DNA from: Holophagaceae bacterium
GTDB taxonomy: Bacteria > Acidobacteriota > Holophagae > Holophagales > Holophagaceae
Assembly (NCBI GenBank): GCA_025353305.1
Contig: JANXQX010000224.1
Coordinates: 1 to 16,065, forward strand
Direction: 5' to 3'
Length of the DNA: 16,065 bases
This document shows, piece by piece, positions 8,073-15,159 of the stretch. A model generated the notes under the pieces. The model was given only the letters and a program-made list of their open reading frames with translations, was not told the origin of the DNA and did no database searches. Position 1 is the first letter of the stretch; every line of letters starts with the position of its first letter. Made by a program: the position numbers and the translations under genes.

Positions 8073-8756
8073 TCACTTCACGATGGGCAGTTCAAAGAGC
8101 TTTGGATCCGCTACGGTCGGGGCCCAATGATCAAAATGCAGCTCGGCCGATGCTCCCTTCGGTTCGATAAGATCCATGCGAGCGAGCACCGGAGCGCCTC
8201 GCTGGGACTGGGGCGCAGCGAATACGGCGGTCTTGGCGAGCTTGCCGCTGGGCAGGAAGAACTCGGCTTTAAACGGTCGAGTTGCCTGCTTGGCCACCCA
8301 TAGACTCGCAGTGTGGAAACTGGTGGAAGGCCGCTTGGCCACCAGCTCCAAACGCCAGCAGGGCGACCCATCGAGAACATCGTCTACTTTCTCCTTCACC
8401 GAATAATCCTCGGCGAAGCGCGTCCGGGCGATGTCGCCACCGGCGGCGGGGCCCAGCAGCCTTTGCTGCGGGGTGACCTTGATGGGCCGCTTGGTGCCCG
8501 GAAGCAGCAGCCACATGGCATCGCCCAGGACCAGCACGGCGCGGCCCTTTTCCTTTTCGGAAAGACCTTCCACGCGGGCATCGCCATTTCCCCGGGCGGT
8601 GACCTTCCAGTGCTGGGAAGTCTTGGCGCTCTTCAATTCGATCTCGACGGAAAAGGAAGGCCAGGGATGGCGCAGCTTATCCACTTGGGCGAGCAGTTCA
8701 TCGCTGCTTTGGGCCACCAACTGAGCACAACACAGCAGGATCGAGAGAATCCACAT
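8073..8756 (-). CDS. LolA-like outer-membrane lipoprotein-sorting protein
   Basis: The 227-aa protein has an N-terminal signal peptide (MWILSILLCCAQLVAQS, cleavage likely near residue 15-16) and a beta-rich body. It resembles the LolA-like "outer membrane lipoprotein-sorting protein" family. The most telling stretch is MWLLLPGTKRPIKVTPQQRL (81-100), then GGDIARTRFAEDYSV (106-120), the counterpart of the family's W-LP-tkr/ris block. FHTASLWVAK and the FKAEFFLPSGKL strand follow. Classical LolA carries lipoproteins across the periplasm; members of this wider family often accompany FtsX-type ABC permeases. The start overlaps the cupin stop by one nucleotide (TGATG at 8754-8758), implying translational coupling. 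A LolD/LolE-like ABC pair is 4 kb away at 12622-14552, but a functional link is inference. Confidence 0.75.
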   Translation of the reverse strand: MWILSILLCCAQLVAQSSDELLAQVDKLRHPWPSFSVEIELKSAKTSQHWKVTARGNGDARVEGLSEKEKGRAVLVLGDAMWLLLPGTKRPIKVTPQQRLLGPAAGGDIARTRFAEDYSVKEKVDDVLDGSPCWRLELVAKRPSTSFHTASLWVAKQATRPFKAEFFLPSGKLAKTAVFAAPQSQRGAPVLARMDLIEPKGASAELHFDHWAPTVADPKLFELPIVK

Positions 8757-9115
8757 CAGGCGCGGCCGTAGTTGTCTTGAAGCCGCTCGATATCCGCTTC
8801 ATCAAAGGTGCCCAGGCTGATTTCCAGCACACGGACGGAATGCGGCGTCGAAGCGCCGCAGCTCAGGCGATGGGTGCTTCCGGTGGGGAGCCAGGTCTCC
8901 TGGCCGACGCCGGGCTTCAGGGTTTCACCGTCCAGTTCCACGACAACGCCTTCATCCAAGGCCACCCAGAGTTCTCCGCGATGACTGTGCCGCTGCAGGC
9001 TCAGGCGCTGACCAGGCGCGCAGGTAAGGATTTTCACCGTGCAGGGCGTGTTCAAAACGAACTGGTCGAAGGAGCCCCAAGGCTTGTCAATGTGGAGGGT
9101 GGTTGGTTTATCCAT
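8756..9115 (-). CDS. Cupin of the mannose-6-phosphate isomerase type II family
   Basis: This 119-aa single-domain cupin matches the C-terminal isomerase domain of bifunctional ManC/AlgA proteins, here without the guanylyltransferase part. Signs are DKPWGSFDQF (10-19), PGQRLSLQRHSHRGELW (34-50) with likely metal ligands H43, H45 and E48, THRL (81-84) with H82, and LQDNYGR (112-118). The probable reaction is interconversion of mannose-6-phosphate and fructose-6-phosphate, or a related sugar-phosphate binding role. The ATG at 9115 is chosen because it yields the family N-terminus and has AAGGTG 7 nt upstream. The frame stays open to 9256, but that extension is translated repeat-like sequence. 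It is coupled to the downstream LolA-like gene. A diverged copy of its first 14 codons lies upstream at 9241-9282. Confidence 0.8.
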   Translation of the reverse strand: MDKPTTLHIDKPWGSFDQFVLNTPCTVKILTCAPGQRLSLQRHSHRGELWVALDEGVVVELDGETLKPGVGQETWLPTGSTHRLSCGASTPHSVRVLEISLGTFDEADIERLQDNYGRA

Positions 9116-9160
9116 GCGCCCACACCTTACTTTCTTCATCGCTGAACCGGGCTCGCGCGG

Positions 9161-9230
9161 CTCCGCCGACAACCCCCCGATCGCACTGTTCACAGGACAG
9201 TGCTCCCACTCGGCCTTCGGCCTCGCGGAG
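9161..9230 (-). repeat. Three-way-junction-like palindromic element, copy 2
   Basis: An outer stem CTCCGC (9161-9166) / GCGGAG (9225-9230) encloses two hairpins. One is GCACTGT (9183-9189) / ACAGTGC (9197-9203) with a 7-nt loop. The other is GGCC-TTC-GGCC (9212-9222). Read on the minus strand the order is GGCC hairpin, GAGTGGGAG, second hairpin, CGAT, G-run, closing stem, which is the plan seen at 7800-7855. Confidence 0.55.
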
Positions 9231-9240
9231 GGGGCCCCGT

Positions 9241-9282
9241 CCCCAAGGCTTGTCAACGTGGAGGGTGGTTGGCGTGTCCATG
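9241..9282 (-). pseudogene. Truncated second copy of the cupin gene start
   Basis: These 42 nt match 9075-9116 at 38 positions by direct comparison. On the minus strand they encode MDTPTTLHVDKPWG, against MDKPTTLHIDKPWG in the intact gene. One difference is synonymous (GAC/GAT) and the two amino-acid changes are K/T and I/V. After codon 14 the similarity stops and the sequence runs into the palindromic element at 9161-9230. The frame continues without a stop to about 9108, overlapping the intact gene's start. It looks like the 5' remnant of a tandem paralogue. Confidence 0.65.
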
Positions 9283-9312
9283 GCTATCAAGATTACCTGG
9301 GCAAAAGGTTAT

Positions 9313-9397
9313 GGGCTATGGGCAGTGGGCTCTGGGCAGTGGGCTCTGGGCTCTGGGCTATGGGACAAGCCTCTTGCAGCCTACAGCCCAACGCCTA
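9313..9397. repeat. Heptamer repeat element with inverted right arm
   Basis: Seven tandem heptamers run from 9313 to 9361: GGGCTAT, GGGCAGT, GGGCTCT, GGGCAGT, GGGCTCT, GGGCTCT, GGGCTAT, followed by a degenerate GGGACAA. The right arm (9377-9397) has the inverted type in 7-nt register: CAGCCTA, CAGCCCA, ACGCCTA. It is the same family as 2008-2098 but has more left-arm units and no central hairpin. It ends 6 nt before the adenylate cyclase stop codon at 9404. Confidence 0.8.
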
Positions 9398-9403
9398 AAG
9401 GAA

Positions 9404-11053
9404 TCAATTCAGGTTCAGTGTCACGTCCTGCCAGGGCACTTCGTAAGGGGTCACTTTATGCTCGATGCCTTTGAGCGCGACCGGAGTCATTTTTATCAGC
9501 GAATCCTTGCCGATGATTTCCGCGGTGCGGGGTCCCACCACGATCTGGCCGGCTTTGGCCACGCCGCTTTCCAGGCGTGAAGCCAGGTTCACGGTGGAAC
9601 CCATCACCGTATAGTCCATGCGCTTTTCGCAGCCGATGTCTCCGGCAAAAGCCTCGCCACTGTTGATGCCGATGCGCATCATCAGCTCGGGATAGCCTTC
9701 GGGCCGGTTCTCATTCAGGAATTTCAGCGCTTCCTGCATGGAGATGGCCGCCTCCACCGCCAGCCGCGCATGATTGGACTCCGGCTGGGGCGCGCCGAAG
9801 AAGGCCATGATGGCGTCGCCGATGTACTTGTCCAGGGTTCCCCCCCGGGCGAATATCTGCTCGGTCATGGCCTCGAAAGTTCGATTCAGGATGTTGGCGA
9901 GTTTGAGGGGCTCCATGCCTTCACTCATGCGGGTGAAGCCGCTGATGTCGGCGAAGAGCACCGTGATTTCGCTGCGCTGGGCTTGCAGGGCCGGGGATTC
10001 CAGGTTCTGGCTGGACTTGAGGATCTGGCCCACCACCGCCGGAGAATGGTAGCGCTCGAGGCGCTGGCGGAACCGAGTTTCGCGCTCGCGCTGAATGCCC
10101 ACGGCGGCGAAATTGGCCATGGCCGAAAGCAGGTGCTCGTCCTCTCGCCGGAAGCCACCCTTGCTGAGTGATGACTCCAGGTACACGACGCCCAAGGACT
10201 GGTCGTCCACGATGAGTGGTGCGCATAGGGCAGAGGTGATGCCGTGGATCTTGATGCTGTCGCCGGCGGCGAAACGTGGGTCGATGCGGGCGTCGGTGGT
10301 GAGGATGGTCACGCGATCCTTCATCGCTGTGCGGGCGATGGTGCGGCTGATGGGTGAGCTGTTGGCGCCGGGCTTCTCTTCCCAGACGTATTCCGGCAGC
10401 AGCTCGCCATCCTGCCCGCCCAGCAGGATGAAGCCGCGCTGGCATGGGATCTGAGCTGTCACCAGGCTCATCACGGACTCCAGCAATTCTGCCAGGTCCG
10501 AAGCCCTGAGCAGGGTTCCCGCCATGGATGCCAGACGCTGGAAAAGGGAGGCGGCACTGCTGGTGTTCTGATCAGCCTGGTGCTGGGCGAGCATCTTTTC
10601 CAGAGACGCGTGGGGCACCATGATGGAGCCTGAAGCATCGAAGGCCCTGTCCTCCAATGAGATTCCTGAGCGGACGCTTTTAGGCGCCGCGATGGCATTG
10701 AGTGCATTAACCGTGTAGGAGCCGGTGCCTGTGGGACCTAATTTCAAGCCGCTCGATGTGGTGGGATCCTTGTCTCCCACCCATTGCACGGGCACTTCTC
10801 CCATCAGGATGATGTCCCCCTGTTTGAAGGGTGTGGGGCTGTTCACCTGGACACCATTCACCGTGGTGCCATTCAAGGAACGGAGATCCATCACGTGAGG
10901 CTTGCCATCCAGCAGAAAGAACCTGGAGTGAACGCGGCTCACGGCAGTCGCCATGATGCGGATGGTGGCTGCATCGCCACGGCCGATGGTGACCCCTTCC
11001 TCGGTCAGATCGACCGGGTGCCGGATGCCCTCCACCAGCAACGTAAGTTTCAT
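9404..11053 (-). CDS. FHA-GAF adenylate cyclase (class III)
   Basis: This predicted soluble signalling enzyme (549 aa) makes cAMP from ATP. An N-terminal FHA domain (about 1-95) has the phosphothreonine-binding residues GR (24-25), SRVH (39-42) and NG (61-62). A linker leads to a GAF domain (about 170-320) with RGFILLGG (206-213) and LGVVYLES (287-294). The class III cyclase domain is at about 360-540. Metal-binding aspartates are D369 (FADISGF) and D413 (IGDAIMAFFG). The adenine-selecting pair K409 and D480 (MDYTVMG) supports adenylate over guanylate cyclase, and N489 and R493 (NLASRLE) are the transition-state residues. There is no transmembrane segment. The ATG at 11053 gives a complete FHA domain. 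It is divergent from rimO. Input is probably a phosphoprotein plus a small ligand, but neither is identifiable. Confidence 0.93.
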   Translation of the reverse strand: MKLTLLVEGIRHPVDLTEEGVTIGRGDAATIRIMATAVSRVHSRFFLLDGKPHVMDLRSLNGTTVNGVQVNSPTPFKQGDIILMGEVPVQWVGDKDPTTSSGLKLGPTGTGSYTVNALNAIAAPKSVRSGISLEDRAFDASGSIMVPHASLEKMLAQHQADQNTSSAASLFQRLASMAGTLLRASDLAELLESVMSLVTAQIPCQRGFILLGGQDGELLPEYVWEEKPGANSSPISRTIARTAMKDRVTILTTDARIDPRFAAGDSIKIHGITSALCAPLIVDDQSLGVVYLESSLSKGGFRREDEHLLSAMANFAAVGIQRERETRFRQRLERYHSPAVVGQILKSSQNLESPALQAQRSEITVLFADISGFTRMSEGMEPLKLANILNRTFEAMTEQIFARGGTLDKYIGDAIMAFFGAPQPESNHARLAVEAAISMQEALKFLNENRPEGYPELMMRIGINSGEAFAGDIGCEKRMDYTVMGSTVNLASRLESGVAKAGQIVVGPRTAEIIGKDSLIKMTPVALKGIEHKVTPYEVPWQDVTLNLN

Positions 11054-11179
11054 GACCCTGCCCAGAAAACTGGTCCAAAGAGTAGCACGGCAGCGCGCTG
11101 GTTTCGGCTAAGCGGCGAATTTACAAAAGTGGATGCGGGCATTCTCGCGATAAGCTGGATGGTTAGGCCGGAGTCATGC

Positions 11180-12568
11180 ATGCGCAGTTCCTCCACCAGC
11201 GTGGGATTCATGTCCCTGGGCTGTCCCAAGAACCTTGTTGATAGCGAGGTCATGTTGGGCCACCTGCGGCTCAAGGGCTATGTGATCACCAACCGGATGG
11301 AGAAGGCCGATGTCCTGGTCGTGAACACCTGCGGGTTCATCGACACCGCGAAGAAGGAAAGCGTCGATGCCATTCTCGAAGCGGCGGAAATGAAGAAGAC
11401 CGGGGCCTGCAAGAAGCTCATCGTGGCGGGCTGTCTGGTGGAACGCTACCGCGAAGAACTGCTGGCGGACATTCCGGAAATCGACGCTTGCCTGGGCACG
11501 CGCGATATCGAGCAGATCGCGGAGATCATCGGCGCCGGAGACCAGGTTTTCGAGCCTGAACAGAACCCGGATTATTTGTACGACGAGCACAGCCCGCGGA
11601 TGCTCACCACACCCAAAGCCACGGCCTACCTCAAGATCAGCGAAGGCTGCGATCACACCTGCGTTTTCTGCATCATTCCGAAATTGCGGGGCGGCCAGCG
11701 AAGCCGCAGCATCGGGAGCGTTGTGGCAGAAGCGAAAAATCTCGTGGCCCAAGGCGTACTCGAAATCAGCCTGGTGGCCCAGGACACCACGGATTACGGC
11801 CGGGATTTTGGCGATCCCGACGCCCTGGAAAAACTCATCCGCGCACTTGGCGAAGTAGAAGGCCTGCGCTGGTTCCGCATCCACTATGCCTATCCGAACC
11901 GCCTTACCGAAGGCGTCATGCGCGCCATCGCGGAAACGGGGAATTGCGCCAAGTACCTGGACATGCCCTTGCAGCATGCGGACCAGAAAGTGCTGAAGGA
12001 AATGGCCCGTGGTGGCAGCCGTTCAAGCTTCTTGAAATTGCTCGCGAAGCTGCGATCCATCTGCCCGGAAATATCCATCCGATCCAATTTCATCGTGGGT
12101 TTCCCCAGCGAAACCGAATCGGCTTTCGAGGAATTGCGGGCCTTCATCGAGGAAGCTCGATTCGACCATGTCGGCGTCTTCACCTACTCACCCGAAGAAG
12201 GAACGCCTGCTTTCGCCCTGGGCGATCCGATCCCCAAGCGGACCAAGAACAGCCGCAAGCGGAAACTCATGGAACTGCAGCAGAAGATCGCCCGGGCCAA
12301 GAACCAGGCGCGGGAAGGGCAGATCATCGAGGTGATCATCGAGAGCCTCCACGAAGAGACCGAGATGATCATCAAAGGCCGCCACCAGGGCCAGGCCCCC
12401 GAAGTGGACGGCAATGTCCTCATCGTCGGTGGCGAGCCCGTGCTCGGCAGCATCCAGATGGTCCGCATCACGAAAGGCCACGCCTACGACCTGATCGGCG
12501 AGGTGGTTGATGGCGGATTGGAAGCAGCGACCGCGGCCTATGAGGCGGAATTTCTCACAGGGTCGTAG
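11180..12568 (+). CDS. rimO: Ribosomal protein S12 methylthiotransferase RimO
   Basis: RimO is a radical-SAM enzyme that adds a methylthio group to the conserved aspartate of ribosomal protein S12. The 462-aa product shows the N-terminal UPF0004 domain with three cluster cysteines, C15 (SLGCPKN), C51 (NTCGFI) and C85 (AGCLVERY). The radical-SAM motif is C157-x3-C161-x2-C164 (GCDHTCVFC), followed by IIPKLRGGQRSR. A C-terminal TRAM domain completes the protein. LGTRDIEQI and the IIPKLRG context favour RimO over MiaB. The frame is open far upstream (to 10784), but ATG 11180 is preceded by GGAG at 11170-11173 (6-nt spacing) and gives the family start. It heads a plus-strand operon with an ABC transporter and pgpA, and no terminator is seen after it. 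Confidence 0.95.
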   Translation: MRSSSTSVGFMSLGCPKNLVDSEVMLGHLRLKGYVITNRMEKADVLVVNTCGFIDTAKKESVDAILEAAEMKKTGACKKLIVAGCLVERYREELLADIPEIDACLGTRDIEQIAEIIGAGDQVFEPEQNPDYLYDEHSPRMLTTPKATAYLKISEGCDHTCVFCIIPKLRGGQRSRSIGSVVAEAKNLVAQGVLEISLVAQDTTDYGRDFGDPDALEKLIRALGEVEGLRWFRIHYAYPNRLTEGVMRAIAETGNCAKYLDMPLQHADQKVLKEMARGGSRSSFLKLLAKLRSICPEISIRSNFIVGFPSETESAFEELRAFIEEARFDHVGVFTYSPEEGTPAFALGDPIPKRTKNSRKRKLMELQQKIARAKNQAREGQIIEVIIESLHEETEMIIKGRHQGQAPEVDGNVLIVGGEPVLGSIQMVRITKGHAYDLIGEVVDGGLEAATAAYEAEFLTGS

Positions 12569-12621
12569 TCGGGCTTTCTGGACAACCCCCCGATCGGATG
12601 GTCCACCGTTACACTTCAAAC

Positions 12622-13308
12622 ATGCTGGAACTGAGAAACATCACCCGCGCCTATGAATTGGGCGGTGAGAAAGCTGGAGCCTTCGGTGTCAGCTTTCGGG
12701 TTCCACCGGGCTGTCTCGCGGTGCTGGCGGGGCCTTCGGGCAGCGGCAAGACCACGCTGTTGCAACTCGCCGGGTTGCTCGATGAACCTGATGAAGGCGA
12801 AGTATTTCTTGAAGCAAAACCCGTTTCCAGGCTCCCTGAAAAAGCCCGTTGCGAACTGCGCCTGCGGCGCTTGGGTTTTGTGTTCCAGGCCTTCAATCTT
12901 GTGCCCGTGCTCTCGGCACTGGAGAACGTGATGCTGCCGCTCCAATTGCAGGGATTGAAGGATGAAGACGCACGTCACCGCGCCGCCGTGGCCCTTGCCC
13001 ATGTGGGTCTTTCCGATCGCCTCGAACATCGTCCCGGCGAGCTCAGCGGAGGGCAGCAACAGCGCGTGGCCATCGCCCGGGCCCTGGCGCCGCGCCCCGT
13101 GCTGGTCCTGGCGGACGAGCCCACGGCCAGCCTGGACCACGCCCACGGCGGTCCGCTCATGGATCTCGTGGCGCAGCAATGCAGGGATTCTGGTGTGAGT
13201 TTTCTCGTGGCCAGCCATGATCCCTCGGTGATCAGCCGGGCGGATCTGGTTTTCAGGCTTGCTGATGGAAAGCTCGTGGCCACAGAGCCGGCCCGGGTGA
13301 TTGCGTGA
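12622..13308 (+). CDS. ABC transporter ATP-binding protein (LolD/MacB type)
   Basis: The 228-aa ATPase powers the permease encoded directly after it. It carries Walker A GPSGSGKT (37-44), Q-loop Q89 in GFVFQAFNLVP, signature LSGGQQQ (141-147), Walker B LVLADEP (161-167), D-loop ASLD (169-172) and switch His199. Length and the FNLVP/ENVMLP segments fit the LolD/MacB branch of lipoprotein or macrolide exporters. Two ATGs are possible (12598 and 12622). The second gives the usual N-terminus MLELRNITRAYEL. Neither has a visible Shine-Dalgarno sequence, which is odd for this window. It lies 53 nt after rimO and overlaps the permease by four nucleotides (GTGA at 13305-13308). Confidence 0.93.
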   Translation: MLELRNITRAYELGGEKAGAFGVSFRVPPGCLAVLAGPSGSGKTTLLQLAGLLDEPDEGEVFLEAKPVSRLPEKARCELRLRRLGFVFQAFNLVPVLSALENVMLPLQLQGLKDEDARHRAAVALAHVGLSDRLEHRPGELSGGQQQRVAIARALAPRPVLVLADEPTASLDHAHGGPLMDLVAQQCRDSGVSFLVASHDPSVISRADLVFRLADGKLVATEPARVIA

Positions 13309-14552
13309 TCCTCGCGCGCCTGGCCCTTCGCAATGTGCTGCGTAACCGGCGCCGTACAGTCTTGACGCTCCTTGTGGTAATCGCCGGGTTCATGTCCTTG
13401 AGCCTCGCGGGGGGGTTCATGGCTCAAACCTTCGAGGCGCTCAGCCAGGCCGCCATCCGGGGTGGCATCGGACACATCCAGCTGCTGCATCCAGATGCGC
13501 TGGAGGGCGATGAAGGCCAGAGCCTCGAATTCGCCCTTCCCGACGGCGAGGCTCTTGCATCAAGGCTTCGCACCGACGCGGCCATCGCCGATGTGCTGCC
13601 CCGCATCCATTTCATGGGCCTGCTCAGCAACGGCCCCAAGAGTGTTGCGTTTCTTGGCACGGGCGTCGATCCACTCCGTGAACCGAAGTTCATGGCCGTG
13701 ATGGATAGCCTGAAGGATGGCGCCAAAGCCAATGGCGGAGCCGGTTCACGCTGGCTATCCACTGCAACAGGGAGCCACGAAGCCATCCTTGGCGTGGGCC
13801 TTGCGAAAAGCCTTGGCGCCTCGGTGGGCAGCTCGCTCACACTCATGTCCACCAACAAGGATGGCGGGCTCAATGCGCTGGATGTAGAGGTCGTGGGCCT
13901 TCAGGACATGGGCTTGCGTGAATTGAACGAACGGGTGCTGACCGTGAGCCTGGATACGGCTGCGAATCTGGTGGATGCGGGCTCCGCGAGATCGCGCCTC
14001 TCTCTCTTGCTGAATCGTCCTGAAGACACCGCCAAGGAATTGCCACGCATCCAGTCCATTGCCGGCAAAGATGTGCAGGCCCTCCCATGGTTCGAGCTGG
14101 CCAGCTTCTACAAGCAGGTGAAGCTGCTCTATCTCGCGATATTCGGCTTCATGGGCCTGGTGCTTTTCCTGGTCGTGCTGTTGGCCACCGCCAACACACT
14201 GCTGATGTCCGTGATGGAGCGGGTCCGCGAATTTGGAACCTTGAGGGCCATGGGCATGCAAGCGCCGCAGCTCACCGCGCTGCTGCAATGGGAAGGCGCC
14301 CTGCTGGGCCTTTGCGGAAGCAGCCTGGGCCTGCTGTTGACGCTGATCTTCCGCCTCGGGGCGAATGCCCTCCATCTGCAGATGCCCGCCCCGCCCGGCA
14401 CCAGCCATGGCTACGAACTCAACATCCATTTTGTGCCGATGGTCTACCTCGGCGTGTTCATCGGGTTGCAGCTCACCCTGCAGTTCAGCGCGATCTTCCC
14501 CGGACTGAAGGCCGCGAAGCTGCGGATCGTGGAGGCGCTGCGGCATGTCTGA
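13305..14552 (+). CDS. FtsX/MacB-type ABC transporter permease (LolC/E-like)
   Basis: This 415-aa inner-membrane permease has the type VII ABC layout. One transmembrane helix lies near the N-terminus (about 17-40), then a large periplasmic domain (about 41-270), then three C-terminal helices (about 274-301, 322-348, 375-400). The cytoplasmic EFGTLRAMGM segment between helices 2 and 3 is typical of FtsX-like permeases. The start is GTG at 13305, which overlaps the ATPase stop and implies translational coupling. With the ATPase it probably forms a mechanotransducing transporter such as a lipoprotein-releasing LolCDE-like complex. The cargo cannot be told from sequence, and a single permease gene suggests a homodimer. 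The stop overlaps the pgpA start by eight nucleotides. Confidence 0.9.
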   Translation: MILARLALRNVLRNRRRTVLTLLVVIAGFMSLSLAGGFMAQTFEALSQAAIRGGIGHIQLLHPDALEGDEGQSLEFALPDGEALASRLRTDAAIADVLPRIHFMGLLSNGPKSVAFLGTGVDPLREPKFMAVMDSLKDGAKANGGAGSRWLSTATGSHEAILGVGLAKSLGASVGSSLTLMSTNKDGGLNALDVEVVGLQDMGLRELNERVLTVSLDTAANLVDAGSARSRLSLLLNRPEDTAKELPRIQSIAGKDVQALPWFELASFYKQVKLLYLAIFGFMGLVLFLVVLLATANTLLMSVMERVREFGTLRAMGMQAPQLTALLQWEGALLGLCGSSLGLLLTLIFRLGANALHLQMPAPPGTSHGYELNIHFVPMVYLGVFIGLQLTLQFSAIFPGLKAAKLRIVEALRHV

Positions 14553-15159
14553 AAAGCAGTCAAGAGTCGAAGGTCGAGAGTCGAGAGTCGATGGTTCCGG
14601 TGAGGCGTCTTACAAAGCCCCACGCTGGGCCTGGTGGGTGGCAACAGGATTCGGAAGCGGGTACCTGAAACCTGCGCCGGGAACCTGGGGGAGTCTGGCG
14701 GGGCTAGCGGTTTGGTGGATTCTGCTTTACCTTTTCGGGTTCCTTTTGCTCGAAAAATGGGTCGCATTCCATGGACAGTACACGGTGCCTCTGGCCCTAG
14801 CCCTCGGGATGACAATCCTTGGCATCGTGGCTTCCGACAAGGTGGTTCACGAATCAGGATTGAAGGACCCAGGTTTCATCGTCGCGGATGAATGGGCGGG
14901 AATGTGGATCGCATTGGCGCCGATCCTTTGGCATGCCGGCAATCTTTCCATTGGGTGGGGCCTGTTGCGCCTAGTGACGCCCTTTGCGCTCTTCAGGCTT
15001 TTCGATATCTGGAAGCCTTGGCCCTGCGATCAACTTCAGGTGTTGCCGGGTGGCACGGGCGTGGTGATGGATGATGTTGCCGCGGGCATCTACGCGGCGG
15101 TGGGGACTTTTTTCATTGACGGTTGGCTGGTGCAGCACATTTCCATGTTGCGGTTTTAG
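14545..15159 (+). CDS. pgpA: Phosphatidylglycerophosphatase A
   Basis: PgpA dephosphorylates phosphatidylglycerophosphate to phosphatidylglycerol in the inner membrane. Family blocks are GFGSGYLKPAPGTWGS (35-50), DPGFIVADEWAG (108-119), FRLFDIWKPWP (150-160) and GGTGVVMDDVAAGI (169-182), with about four hydrophobic segments. The ATG at 14545 has GGAGG at 14531-14535 and overlaps the permease stop. It is the only in-frame start before the conserved region. The first 22 or so residues are extra compared with the family and are hydrophilic. Residues 6-16 (SRVEGRESRVD) are translated from a heptamer repeat at 14564-14591. The gene closes the rimO-ABC-pgpA operon and its stop overlaps that of the convergent helicase gene by two nucleotides. 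Confidence 0.92.
   Translation: MSEKQSRVEGRESRVDGSGEASYKAPRWAWWVATGFGSGYLKPAPGTWGSLAGLAVWWILLYLFGFLLLEKWVAFHGQYTVPLALALGMTILGIVASDKVVHESGLKDPGFIVADEWAGMWIALAPILWHAGNLSIGWGLLRLVTPFALFRLFDIWKPWPCDQLQVLPGGTGVVMDDVAAGIYAAVGTFFIDGWLVQHISMLRF
14564..14591 (+). repeat. Four tandem heptamers inside the pgpA 5' end
   Basis: The units are GAGTCGA (14564-14570), AGGTCGA, GAGTCGA and GAGTCGA (14585-14591). The unit length equals that of the elements at 2008 and 9313, but the sequence differs and no inverted right arm is visible. Because 28 nt is not a multiple of three, adding or losing one unit would shift the pgpA frame. Confidence 0.75.

Noticed and set aside
9116..9256. Longer start for the cupin gene (47 extra codons)
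   Set aside because: The extra sequence is the palindromic element and spacer read in frame. The family N-terminus starts at 9115.
9313..9397. Heptamer array considered as a CRISPR
   Set aside because: Units are 7 nt with no spacers, and no cas gene is nearby.
10784..11179. Open extension of the rimO frame upstream of 11180
   Set aside because: It lies antisense to the adenylate cyclase start. The RimO N-terminus and the GGAG site both point to 11180.
11054..11179. Promoter for rimO from TTTACA (11120) and TAAGCT (11151)
   Set aside because: The 25-nt spacing is too long for a sigma70 promoter, and no better pair was found.
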